A DNA stretch of 63,364 nucleotides, from the NCBI RefSeq assembly GCF_000331005.1, contig NZ_AEJB01000465.1, positions 1-63,364 of the forward strand, written 5' to 3'. Each line of letters starts with the position of its first letter. Position 1 is the first letter of the stretch. The position numbers were made by a program, and so were the translations under genes. This DNA is from Streptomyces turgidiscabies Car8 (lineage in GTDB: Bacteria > Actinomycetota > Actinomycetes > Streptomycetales > Streptomycetaceae). The notes under the pieces were generated by a model, which was not told the origin of the DNA, did no database searches, and saw only the letters and a program-made list of their open reading frames with translations. Shown one piece after another: positions 51,588 through 60,142 of the stretch.

Positions 51588-52218
51588 CCGAACCTTCACT
51601 CCCAGATCTTTGAGGGTTGTCCGAGCCGCCCTCGGAATCCTCGCGGTCAGCCACCTCCGGTCGGAAGTTCGCCGCGAAGGGATACGGGCCGTAGTGCGGG
51701 TAGTGAGCCGGTACGTCGGCTCCTCCCCGGCGGGCGATGTGCGCGATCTCCCGGTAACCGCGCGCGCGGGCTCGCAGGTTCTGCCGGACGGGATCGCCCC
51801 AGACCGACAGCGCGCTGCGTACGAAGAGGAGGAGCTGGGTTCCTACGACGGCTGCCGCGAGCGCCAGATAGACCGTGCGGGCGGTACCGGTCTCCCAGTA
51901 CTGCGCCACTCCGCCCCAGTAGACCGTGGCCCCGAAGCCGACAAGCGCCAGGGGCACTCCGTGGACGAGGCCCGCCCTGAACATGTCCTCTTCGTCGTCG
52001 TGCCGTCGGTGCAGCAGGTCGAGCACCGCCCGGTCGTCCAGGAAGTCGAACCGGAGCTCCCGGCGGGCTTTCTCCGCCGCCTGCTTCGCCTCGGGGACCG
52101 AGGAGAGCACCGAGCCTCCGACCAGGGTGACGACGTCACCGCCCCGGCGTCCGATGAACTCCCGTTCCCCGAAAGCCCTGTTGCCGCTCACTTCACCCGC
52201 GCCGTTCATGTCGCTCAT
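51577..52218 (-). CDS. Cassette C membrane protein
   Basis: The 213-aa protein has two central TM helices (VPLALVGFGATVYWGGVAQY and VYLALAAAVVGTQLLLFV) between hydrophilic N- and C-terminal parts. It is third in the cassette after the effector. ATG 52218 is preferred; a GTG two codons upstream is possible. Function unknown. Confidence 0.72.
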   Translation of the reverse strand: MSDMNGAGEVSGNRAFGEREFIGRRGGDVVTLVGGSVLSSVPEAKQAAEKARRELRFDFLDDRAVLDLLHRRHDDEEDMFRAGLVHGVPLALVGFGATVYWGGVAQYWETGTARTVYLALAAAVVGTQLLLFVRSALSVWGDPVRQNLRARARGYREIAHIARRGGADVPAHYPHYGPYPFAANFRPEVADREDSEGGSDNPQRSGSEGSDDH

Positions 52219-52248
52219 GGGCACCCACGCTCCTCTTCACCGGCTTAC

Positions 52249-53517
52249 CTACGCGGCCAGAGCCGCGTTGAACGACTGCGACGAGACGGTCGGGGCCGGC
52301 CCGGGCGACGGTGACGGCCTGGGGACGGTGGTCGGAGTGGGCTTGTGCGACGGTGTGGGGGTGGGCGTCGGGGTGGGCCCCGTGCTGCCGGCCGGCTCGT
52401 GGTAGCCGGTCTGCTCACCGTTCTTGCCGCTGAACATCCGGTGCAGGGCGCTCCCGAGACCCGCCCCCTTGATCACGCCGGTGATCTTCCTGCCCTCGAT
52501 CACCGCGTTGCGGGCCGTCCTGCCCAGAACCTTGTTGACCAGCTTGACGCTGACCCCGTTCAGGAAGTTGTGCCCGACCCCGTCGAGCGCGGCCAGGCCG
52601 CTGAACCGGAACTTCGCCAGTCCCTTGACGCCCTTGAGTGCCTTGAACCCCTTCAGCGCGCCGAGCCCAGGCAGCACACCCAGCGCGTCGGCGCCCAGTT
52701 TCAGCCAGTCGACCTTCCCTCCGCGCACCGTCATGTCGTACGCGTGGCCGGCGAGCGCGGCGGCACTGGCCAGCACGGCGAGGGTCGCGAAGATGGGCAC
52801 CAGGAACTGGAGCGGCGGGACGAAGGCGCAGATCACCGCGAGTACGGACAGTACGGCCGAGATGTTCGACAGCATGTCCGCCCAGTCCGCGAGGAAGTTC
52901 ATGAAACCGCCGGGGTCCCGGACCGCGTCGTGGTGCACGACGTTCTTGATATGGCGAGCGGCTTTGTCCCCCGCGTCGTCATAGATCTCCCGGGCGTCTT
53001 TCACCGCTTTCCGGGCGCCCCCGATGCGCAGAAGAGCGTCGTCGCGCTTCTTTTCCCAGCGTTCGCAGTCGTCCTTCTCCGCCGCGGGAATGTTGTGCGT
53101 CGGGTACTTGTCGGTGTACTTCTGCACCTCGCGTTCCGCGAGATCGTGGTCGGTCTTGGCCTCGAGATAATCACTCAGCGCCTTGTCCGCCTTACGCTGC
53201 GCGCGGCGCATTTCGCTGGCGAACTGGTCCGAGCTGCCCTCGCGTACGTCTTCGCCGACGGCCTTGGCGGCCTCGTCGTAGCGCTCGAAGGACTTCTTCA
53301 ACTTGTCCGAGGTGTCGCCGGCTATCTCGTGGAAGCCCTTTCCGGCCTCACTGTCCCAGCCCTCCACCGAGGCAAGTGCCTTGATGACCCGGGACTGTTC
53401 CTCGATCATGTCGGCCATCTTGCGCAACTTGCGCCCCAGTTCGGCCACTTCCTCGGGGTCGCCCGGCGTCGGGTCGTCATGCCACAGCGGCGGCCAGTCG
53501 GAGTCGGTCCTGCTCAC
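52249..53517 (-). CDS. Cassette C effector: T7SS-signal-like protein
   Basis: The 422-aa protein begins WPPLWHDDPTPGDPEEVAEL and IKALASVEGWDSEAGKGF, the shared signal-like module. Coiled coil, hydrophobic helices (about 215-255), a VDWLKLGADALGVLPGLG block, and a Thr/Pro-rich C-terminal tail (TPTPTPTPSHKP) follow. The tail suggests that the protein is cell-wall spanning or exported. GTG 53517 overlaps the small partner's stop. Confidence 0.8.
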   Translation of the reverse strand: MSRTDSDWPPLWHDDPTPGDPEEVAELGRKLRKMADMIEEQSRVIKALASVEGWDSEAGKGFHEIAGDTSDKLKKSFERYDEAAKAVGEDVREGSSDQFASEMRRAQRKADKALSDYLEAKTDHDLAEREVQKYTDKYPTHNIPAAEKDDCERWEKKRDDALLRIGGARKAVKDAREIYDDAGDKAARHIKNVVHHDAVRDPGGFMNFLADWADMLSNISAVLSVLAVICAFVPPLQFLVPIFATLAVLASAAALAGHAYDMTVRGGKVDWLKLGADALGVLPGLGALKGFKALKGVKGLAKFRFSGLAALDGVGHNFLNGVSVKLVNKVLGRTARNAVIEGRKITGVIKGAGLGSALHRMFSGKNGEQTGYHEPAGSTGPTPTPTPTPSHKPTPTTVPRPSPSPGPAPTVSSQSFNAALAA

Positions 53518-53825
53518 TTCTTCCCCTTGCTCTGCGCCTTGGCGTCCCGGATGGCCTCTGCCAGCTTGTGGTCGACCTCCTCGTACGCCTTCGCGGCGGT
53601 GGAGGTGAACTCGGCCAGCTGTTCAAGTTCCTTCATCAGTTTCTTCCGGGTCTTCTTCCAGGTGTCCCCGAATTCCGAGAAGGCGTCTTTCAGCCCGCCA
53701 TGCCCAACAGCCTGGCCATACTCGTCGGCGGGATTACCGTTCCGCTCGAACTCGTCATGGATCTTGCCCAGGTCGCGTGAACACTTTTTGATGGCGGCAA
53801 GATCCGCCTTGATATGGTCCCCCAT
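53514..53825 (-). CDS. Cassette C small FxxNW protein (WXG100-like)
   Basis: The 103-aa helical hairpin has IHDEFERNGNPADEYG, FGDTWKKTRKKLM and STAAKAYEEVDHKLAEAI, the last with a YxxxD/E-like element close to T7SS export signals. ATG 53825 is used because the upstream open frame is antisense to the divergent gene. Confidence 0.85.
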   Translation of the reverse strand: MGDHIKADLAAIKKCSRDLGKIHDEFERNGNPADEYGQAVGHGGLKDAFSEFGDTWKKTRKKLMKELEQLAEFTSTAAKAYEEVDHKLAEAIRDAKAQSKGKK

Positions 53826-53898
53826 GAGTGCTAACTCCCAGTAGTTGATACGCTCTCGCCGGACCGATTTCCCCCGCATCGGCAAGGAGAGTCCCGAC

Positions 53899-54585
53899 GT
53901 GACATCCAGAGGCAAGCAGCGCCTGATAACGGACCGCCTCGGCATCCACGCCGAAGCCGCCGAATGGTGCTGGATCGACAAGATCCCGCAGCCCCCGGCG
54001 GACGTGCTCCAGGCCGCGGGCAACCCCCGCCTCCGCCCCGCCAGGCTGCCCCCGTTGGGCATGGTCGGCGCGGTGCTCGGGGCGCCGTTCATTCCGATCA
54101 TCACGCTGCTCAGCCTTCTGTCCGACGCGGAGGAAGCCGTCAAGCGCTCCCTCGGTACGAAGGAGGAGAAGGAGCGGTGGCAGGCCAGGAAGGACGACGA
54201 CCGGCGCCGGGACGCCACCATCGCCGAACAGGGCCTCGACCAGGTCTTCGACGGGAACTGGGGCGGCAACGCCGGTCAGTTCCTGCTGAGTTGGTACGGC
54301 CACTCCACCCACCACCAGCGGATGCTGCTCGCGACCGAGGACGGGATCGCGCTGGCGGCTCCGCCGAAGCGCGTCAGCGTGGGGCGGGAGAAGCACATGC
54401 AGATCGTCGCCCGCATCCCCGCCACCGAAGCGACCCTCGTCGACCCGTTCTCCGGTGAGTTCGAGACGAGGTTGCTGCTGATCCGCTTCCGTGACGGATC
54501 CTGGTTGCGAGTCGACACGGAGGAACTCCGCAGCGAGCTCCACATGCACGTCCTCCGGCAGCCGCTCCCCGACAACTGGGACTGA
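53899..54585 (+). CDS. Hypothetical T7SS-region protein
   Basis: The 228-aa protein has one hydrophobic segment (MVGAVLGAPFIPIITLLSLL) and a C-terminal beta-rich domain (RMLLATEDGIALAAPPKRVS, RLLLIRFRDGSWLRVDTEEL) that looks PH-like. GTG 53899 follows GGAGAG. It is divergent from cassette C across 73 bp and converges on the WXG100 gene at 54709. It may be an accessory component of the secretion system. No family is recognised. Confidence 0.68.
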   Translation: MTSRGKQRLITDRLGIHAEAAEWCWIDKIPQPPADVLQAAGNPRLRPARLPPLGMVGAVLGAPFIPIITLLSLLSDAEEAVKRSLGTKEEKERWQARKDDDRRRDATIAEQGLDQVFDGNWGGNAGQFLLSWYGHSTHHQRMLLATEDGIALAAPPKRVSVGREKHMQIVARIPATEATLVDPFSGEFETRLLLIRFRDGSWLRVDTEELRSELHMHVLRQPLPDNWD

Positions 54586-54708
54586 GAGCGAGCGGGGGCG
54601 GGACAGCGACCGGGCGGCGCCCGCCCGGTGCGTTCAGCGTTCGATTCCACTGACGCACCAGGCCGGCGCCTCGCGGGCCCTGCTCCGTCGCTGAGCTGCG
54701 CCTCTCGG

Positions 54709-55008
54709 CTACTTCTTCGCCGACTTCGCCAGTTCCTCGTCGATCTGCTCGAACTTGTCCGCGGCCATGGTCAGGTAGTCACCCATGCCGTCGAGACCGT
54801 CCAGCGTGTCCTTCGCGCCGCGCGTGAACTCCTCGAAGTTCTCGTCGAAGGCCTTCGACGAGCTCTTCGTGACGTAGCCGGACTCGACCAGGTTCGCGAT
54901 GTACTTGCGCAGGCCGTCCAGCTTCTCCTGAAGCTTTTCCTTCTCCTTCACGACATGCTTGGCAGCATCCCGCATGTCCTGATACGTGACATCAAGGTCC
55001 TTGGCCAT
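54709..55008 (-). CDS. WXG100 family protein (EsxA/B-like)
   Basis: The 99-aa protein is a conventional-length Esx-type hairpin: VTYQDMRDAAKHVVKEKEKL, SSKAFDENFEEFTRGAKDTL then GLDGMGDYLTMAADKFEQID. The turn lacks the W of WXG, but the FTxGA...GLxGMxxYL pattern is typical of actinobacterial Esx proteins. It lies beside and divergent from the ATPase gene, so it is the best candidate for the general Esx substrate/activator. Confidence 0.85.
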   Translation of the reverse strand: MAKDLDVTYQDMRDAAKHVVKEKEKLQEKLDGLRKYIANLVESGYVTKSSSKAFDENFEEFTRGAKDTLDGLDGMGDYLTMAADKFEQIDEELAKSAKK

Positions 55009-55064
55009 GAAGCGCTCCCTCGTCAAAGTGCCGCAGGGCCAACCCCCGTGGCTTCCCTGTTCCA

Positions 55065-55084
55065 ACTGACTGACTGACTGACTG
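55065..55084. repeat. Five ACTG tandem units
   Basis: Five perfect copies of ACTG lie in the 308-bp divergent gap between the Esx-like gene and the ATPase gene. Simple repeat, possible spacing variation between promoters. Confidence 0.8.
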
Positions 55085-55123
55085 CGGCAGCAGCTTACGG
55101 GTGTGGCGCGAGTGGTGACATCT

Positions 55124-55142
55124 CGGTTCTGGAACAGAACCG
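55124..55142. promoter_or_regulatory. Perfect 19-bp palindromic operator candidate upstream of the ATPase
   Basis: CGGTTCTGGAACAGAACCG has perfect 8-bp arms around GAA. It lies between the divergent Esx-like and ATPase genes, 174 bp before the ATPase start. A pair of 14-bp direct repeats (CCATAGGGAAGGGC at 55181-55194 and CCATAGGGAAGAGC at 55197-55210) follows. A dedicated regulator binding here is likely, but its identity is unknown. Confidence 0.6.
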
Positions 55143-55316
55143 TGCACAGAAGTGTTCATCACCGTTCCGTCACCAATTCACCATAGGGAAGGGCCGCCAT
55201 AGGGAAGAGCGCTGCCCCCACCCGTTGCTCTTCTGTCATATGGAGCGGATATCGTCACTCCCGTACGGTGGCCGGCGTTGCGTGAGCGGCCACGGGGGCC
55301 GTTGGGGAGGACAACC

Positions 55317-58300
55317 GTGCGCCTGACTCTGACCGTCGTCGATCCGTTCGGCGGGAGCACCGCCGACGTCGTGCTCGACGCGGATCCCGAGTCCACCGTC
55401 GGGGACATCGCACAGGAACTGGCCAAACAGGTCGGCCACAGCGGTGCCCAGATCATTCCCATCGGACAGCACGGGCAGCATGCACAGCACGGGCAGCACG
55501 GGCGCGTGCCCCCCAACAACGCCCCCCTCGTCTATGTGGACGGTTACGCCGTCGACCCGAGTGCGAACGTCCTCGGGTCGCCCTTGCGTGAAGGGGCCGT
55601 CGTCAGCCTCCAGGATCCCGCCGGGTGTCTGCCCGGCGAGCCGACCGGGCTTGTCGAGCTGCGGGTCGTGGGCGGGCCCGTCGCCGGGTTCGTGCACCGG
55701 CTCGGGGTGGGGCGCTACGACATCGGCAGCGGGCCCGCCTCGTACATCCGGATCGACGATCCCGAAGTCGACGCGCGCGCCCTCACGTTGTCAGTTGCAA
55801 CCGACGGAACCTGCCAGGTCACCGTGCACGGGGAGAAGGACGGCGTCACTCTCGACGGCGAGGAGATCGCCGATGTTAAGGGCACCGAGTGGCCCCTCGG
55901 CGGGCAGATCGCCGTCGGCAACTCCCTTGTCGAGCTGGCCCGTTACACGCCGCCCAACGCGGCCCTCAAGTGGTCCGAGGACGGCGTGGGCCTCGACTAC
56001 AACCGGCCGCCCCGGCTGCGCTCCCCCGACCGGCAGACCAAGTTCCGGCTGCCGTCGCCGCCGCGTGACTTCGAGGCCCGGCCGCTGCCCTGGTTGATGG
56101 CGCTGACGCCCCTGGTGGGCGCGATCGTGGCCGTGACCATCTTCGGACGCTGGTACTACCTGATCATGGCCGGCCTCAGCCCGATCTTGCTGTTCGCCAA
56201 CTACTTCATGGACAAGAAGCACGGGCGCAAGTCCCATGCCAAGCAGGTCAAGGAGTACAAGGAGCAGAAGGAGCGGATCGAGAAGGACGCGCAGGACGCC
56301 CTGCTCGCCGAGCGGCAGGACCGACGGCACGCCATTCCCGACCCCGCCACCGTCCTCTCCCTCGGCACCGGCCCTCGTACACGGCTGTGGGAGCGACGGC
56401 GTACGGATCGTGATCACCTGCTCCTGCGGGTCGGGACGGGCCAACTCCCGTCCGAGGTCGTGCTCGACGACCCGGAGCAGGACGAGCACCGGCGTCAGGT
56501 GACGTGGAAGATCGAGGACGCGCCTGTCGCGCTGTCGCTGCGGTCGTTGGGTGTCATCGGCATGGCCGGTCCCGGGGATTCGGCGCGCGCCCTCGGGCGG
56601 TGGGCCGTCGCCCAGACCGCCGCGCTGCAGAGCCCGATGGACGTCCAGTTCTACGTGCTGAGCGAGAGCACCGCGCAGGACAGCTGGGACTGGGTCCGCT
56701 GGCTGCCGCACACCAGGCCGTCCGGCGGCCAGGACGTCAACGTCCTCATCGGCACCGACGCGGAGACCGTCGGCGCGCGGATCGGCGAGCTGACGCAGAT
56801 CCTCGACGCGCGCAAGAAGGCGGCCGAGCAGAACAAGGGGCAGCGGGCGTCGTTCAGCGACCCGGACATCGTCGTCGTATGGGACGGGTCGCGGCGGCTG
56901 CGGTCGCTTCCCGGTGTCGTCAAGCTGCTGCGCGAGGGGCCGGCCGTGGCGATGTACGCCCTCTGCCTCGACGCCGAGGAGCGGTTCCTGCCCGGCGAGT
57001 GCCAGGCCTTCGTCGTCGCCGAGCCCAGGGCCGAGGAGCACACCGACCCGGCGTACGCAGCAGGCCTCGGCACCAGTGCACCGTCTCAGCCGCAGGTCGC
57101 GGGCGGTTTCCCGGCCTTCCCCTCCTTCCACGCGTGGCATGCCGCCGACAGCGAACCCGACCGGCGTGCCCAGGCCGACAAGCTGCGGCTGCGCGTCGAG
57201 GAGGAGAGCGCGGAGCGCGTACGTGACGTACGGCCCGACTTCGTCTCCGCCGCCTGGTGTCTGCGCCTGGCCCGTTCGCTGTCCGCCCTGCGTGACATCA
57301 GCGGCGAGACCGAGGACTCGGCGCTGCCCGGCTCCAGCCGACTGCTCGACGTACTGCAGTTGGAGCCGCCGACGCCCGACGCGATCACCGCGCGCTGGCG
57401 TATGGGCGGGCAGTCGACGATGGCCGTCATCGGTGAGTCGTACGACGGGGCGTTCGGCATCGATATTCGGAAAGACGGGCCGCACGGGCTCATCGCCGGT
57501 ACGACCGGTTCGGGTAAGTCGGAGCTGCTGCAGACCATCGTGGCCGCGCTCGCCGTCGCCAACACCCCCGAGAACATGACGTTCGTGCTCGTCGACTACA
57601 AGGGTGGCGCCGCGTTCAAGGACTGTGTGCATCTCCCGCACACCGTCGGCATGGTGACCGACCTCGACGCCCATCTCGTCGAGCGCGCCCTCGAATCGCT
57701 CGGCGCCGAACTGCACCGCCGGGAACACATCCTGGCCAACGCCGACGCGAAGGACATCGAGGACTACCAGGACCTCGTGCGCAGGGACCCCTCGCACCCG
57801 CCCGTCCCCCGACTCCTCATCGTCATCGACGAGTTCGCCTCGATGGTGCGTGACCTGCCCGACTTCGTCACCGGTCTCGTCAACATCGCCCAGCGAGGCC
57901 GTTCCCTCGGCATCCACCTGCTCCTCGCCACGCAGCGGCCGTCGGGTGTCGTGTCCCCGGAGATCCGCGCCAACACCAACCTCCGTATCGCGCTGCGCGT
58001 GACGGACGGCGGTGAGTCGTCCGACGTCATCGACTCGCCCGAGGCCGGGCACATCTCCAAGAACACCCCCGGCCGCGCCTACGTACGGCTCGGCCACGCC
58101 TCCCTCGTCCCCTTCCAGTCCGGCCGTGTCGGTGGACGCCGGCCCGGAGCGGCGGACCCCGCGGTCCTCATGCCCTGGTCGGGTGCGCTGGCCTGGGAGG
58201 ACCTGGGCCGGGCCGCGCTGAAGAAGCCCAAGGTCGAGAAGCGGGAGGACGAGGAGATCACCGACCTCAAGGTGCTCGTCGACGCCGTGCGCGACGCCAA

Positions 58301-59933
58301 CCGGTCGCTCGGTATCCCGCCCCAGCACAGCCCCTGGCTGCCCGCCCTCTCCGAGACGCTGCTGCTCGACGAGATCGAGGTCCCGGCCTTCGCCGACCAC
58401 GGCACGGGCAGGCTGGCGCCCGTCCCGTACGGCGTCGAGGACCTGCCCTCCGCGCAGGCGCGCCGCCCGGTCGTCGTCGACTTCTCCACCTTCGGCCATC
58501 TGATGATCGGCGGCGCCCCGCGCAGTGGCCGCTCGCAGATCCTGCGTACGATCGCCGCCTCCCTGGCCCGCACCCACTCCACCGCCGACGTCCACCTGTA
58601 CGGCATCGACTGCGGCAACGGCGCGCTCAACGCGCTGACCCGGCTGCCGCACTGCGGTGCTGTCGTCAGCCGCAACCAGACCGAGCGCGTGATCCGGCTC
58701 GTCAACCGGCTCAAGGCCGAGATGTCGCGCCGCCAGGACCTGTTGGCGGAGAAGGGGTTCGCGGACATCGGCGAGCAGCGGGCCGCGTCCCCGGCGGAGG
58801 AGCGCCTGGCGCACATCGTCGTGCTGCTGGACCGCTGGGAGGGCTGGGTGCCCACCCTCGGCGAGGTCGATCACGGCACGCTCACCGACGAGTTGACCAC
58901 GATGATGCGTGAGGGTGCGAGCGTCGGCGTCCACCTCGTCCTGACCGGTGACCGCACCCTGCTGGTCGGCCGGATCGCCACGCTCACCGAGGACAAGTAC
59001 GGGCTGCGGCTCGCCGACCGCAGCGACTTCTCGGCGCTCGGTATCCCGCACCGCAAGGTCCCGGAGGAGATTCCGCCGGGCCGCGGCTACAAGAACGAGT
59101 CCGGTATCGAGACGCAGTTCGCGCTGCTGTCGGAGGACACGACCGGACAGGGCCAGGCTGCCGCGATCACCGCGATCGGGGAGGCCGCGACGGCACGAGA
59201 CGCCCAAGTCCCGCGCTCCCGGCGCCCGTTCCGGGTCGACTCGCTCCCGTCGAGGATCAACTTCGCGGACGCGTGGGGGATGCGCGACCCGGAGACGTCC
59301 GGCTCCCGCCTGTGGGGCCTCGTCGGTATCGGCGGCGACGACATCACCGGGTTCGGGCCCGACCTCGCGACGGGCGTGCCGACGTTCGTCATCGCGGGGC
59401 CGGCCAAGTCGGGCCGCTCGACGGTGCTGATGAACTTCGCGCAGTCGTACCTGTCCCAGGGTGTACGCCTGGTCATCGCAGCGCCGCGTCAGTCGCCGCT
59501 GCGCCAACTGGACGGTGCGGATGGCGTGTTGAAGGTGTACACCGGCGACGACATCGACGAGGACGACTTCGAGGAGATCATCGACAAGGCGTCGCTGGAG
59601 GAGCCGATCGTGGTCCTCATCGACGACGGGGAGATCCTGGAGGACTGCGACGCCGCGAGCCAGATGAAGAAGATCGTCTCGCGGGGTGCGGAGCGGGGGC
59701 TCGGGCTTGTCATCGCGGGTGACGAGGAAGACGTCTGCAGTGGGTTCAGTGGCTGGCAGGTCGACGCGAAGAAGGGGCGGCGGGGGATTCTGCTGTCTCC
59801 GCAGGAGTCTTCGAGCGGGGAGCTGATCGGGGTGCGCATCAACCGGGGCATGGTGGGTGGGCAGATCGCGCCGGGTAAGGGGATGTTGCATCTGGGGGAC
59901 GGGGAGTTGCGTACGGTCGTGATTCCCGGGTGA
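55317..59933 (+). CDS. T7SS ATPase of EssC/EccC type with ubiquitin-like and FHA domains
   Basis: This 1538-aa membrane ATPase is the motor of the secretion system. GTG 55317 follows GGGGAGGAC. The N-terminal 80 residues (LTLTVVDPFGGSTADVVLDA...TVGDIAQELAKQVG) look ubiquitin-like as in YukD/EsaB; an FHA-like domain (about 113-215) and a TM pair (259-300) follow. ATPase domain 1 has an intact Walker A GTTGSGKS (728-735) and Walker B IVIDE (Asp838). Domains 2 and 3 have degenerate GGAPRSGRS (1065-1073) and GPAKSGRS (1361-1368). The layout matches EssC more than EccCab. No EccB, EccD, EccE or mycosin gene is in the window. Confidence 0.9.
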   Translation: MRLTLTVVDPFGGSTADVVLDADPESTVGDIAQELAKQVGHSGAQIIPIGQHGQHAQHGQHGRVPPNNAPLVYVDGYAVDPSANVLGSPLREGAVVSLQDPAGCLPGEPTGLVELRVVGGPVAGFVHRLGVGRYDIGSGPASYIRIDDPEVDARALTLSVATDGTCQVTVHGEKDGVTLDGEEIADVKGTEWPLGGQIAVGNSLVELARYTPPNAALKWSEDGVGLDYNRPPRLRSPDRQTKFRLPSPPRDFEARPLPWLMALTPLVGAIVAVTIFGRWYYLIMAGLSPILLFANYFMDKKHGRKSHAKQVKEYKEQKERIEKDAQDALLAERQDRRHAIPDPATVLSLGTGPRTRLWERRRTDRDHLLLRVGTGQLPSEVVLDDPEQDEHRRQVTWKIEDAPVALSLRSLGVIGMAGPGDSARALGRWAVAQTAALQSPMDVQFYVLSESTAQDSWDWVRWLPHTRPSGGQDVNVLIGTDAETVGARIGELTQILDARKKAAEQNKGQRASFSDPDIVVVWDGSRRLRSLPGVVKLLREGPAVAMYALCLDAEERFLPGECQAFVVAEPRAEEHTDPAYAAGLGTSAPSQPQVAGGFPAFPSFHAWHAADSEPDRRAQADKLRLRVEEESAERVRDVRPDFVSAAWCLRLARSLSALRDISGETEDSALPGSSRLLDVLQLEPPTPDAITARWRMGGQSTMAVIGESYDGAFGIDIRKDGPHGLIAGTTGSGKSELLQTIVAALAVANTPENMTFVLVDYKGGAAFKDCVHLPHTVGMVTDLDAHLVERALESLGAELHRREHILANADAKDIEDYQDLVRRDPSHPPVPRLLIVIDEFASMVRDLPDFVTGLVNIAQRGRSLGIHLLLATQRPSGVVSPEIRANTNLRIALRVTDGGESSDVIDSPEAGHISKNTPGRAYVRLGHASLVPFQSGRVGGRRPGAADPAVLMPWSGALAWEDLGRAALKKPKVEKREDEEITDLKVLVDAVRDANRSLGIPPQHSPWLPALSETLLLDEIEVPAFADHGTGRLAPVPYGVEDLPSAQARRPVVVDFSTFGHLMIGGAPRSGRSQILRTIAASLARTHSTADVHLYGIDCGNGALNALTRLPHCGAVVSRNQTERVIRLVNRLKAEMSRRQDLLAEKGFADIGEQRAASPAEERLAHIVVLLDRWEGWVPTLGEVDHGTLTDELTTMMREGASVGVHLVLTGDRTLLVGRIATLTEDKYGLRLADRSDFSALGIPHRKVPEEIPPGRGYKNESGIETQFALLSEDTTGQGQAAAITAIGEAATARDAQVPRSRRPFRVDSLPSRINFADAWGMRDPETSGSRLWGLVGIGGDDITGFGPDLATGVPTFVIAGPAKSGRSTVLMNFAQSYLSQGVRLVIAAPRQSPLRQLDGADGVLKVYTGDDIDEDDFEEIIDKASLEEPIVVLIDDGEILEDCDAASQMKKIVSRGAERGLGLVIAGDEEDVCSGFSGWQVDAKKGRRGILLSPQESSSGELIGVRINRGMVGGQIAPGKGMLHLGDGELRTVVIPG

Positions 59934-59990
59934 GTCGGGGGGGCCGGCGGTTTTTTCGCCCCCGCCGCCCTTACCCGTCCCATCCCGTTC

Positions 59991-60009
59991 CTGGGGGCTG
60001 CGCCCCCAG
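59991..60009. terminator. Bidirectional stem-loop between convergent genes
   Basis: CTGGGGG-CTGCG-CCCCCAG is a perfect 7-bp stem between the ATPase and kinase genes, which converge here. The sequence belongs to a repeat I know as common in Streptomyces intergenic regions. Confidence 0.7.
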
Positions 60010-60034
60010 ACCCCCCTGCCGGCCCTGAAGGGGC

Positions 60035-60140
60035 CTTGTCCTCAAACGCCGGACGGGCTGAGGGGGCGGGCCTGCGTTCTCACGCGCCGGATGGGCTGAA
60101 GGTGCGGGCCTGCGTCCTCACGCCGGACGGGCTGAGGGTG
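60035..60140. repeat. About three tandem copies of a 37-38 bp Streptomyces intergenic unit
   Basis: Units share CTCAAACGCCGGACGGGCTG and variants (starting near 60035, 60072 and 60110), each followed by a GC-rich spacer. The single unit is widespread in Streptomyces; a tandem triplicate next to a gene end is less usual. No gene lies in 59934-60142. Confidence 0.7.
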
Positions 60141-60142
60141 CC

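Noticed and set aside
55791..59891. 1366-codon minus-strand frame opposite the ATPase
   Set aside because: Codon-bias shadow rich in Arg, Val and Asp; the plus strand has Walker motifs and a ribosome-binding site.
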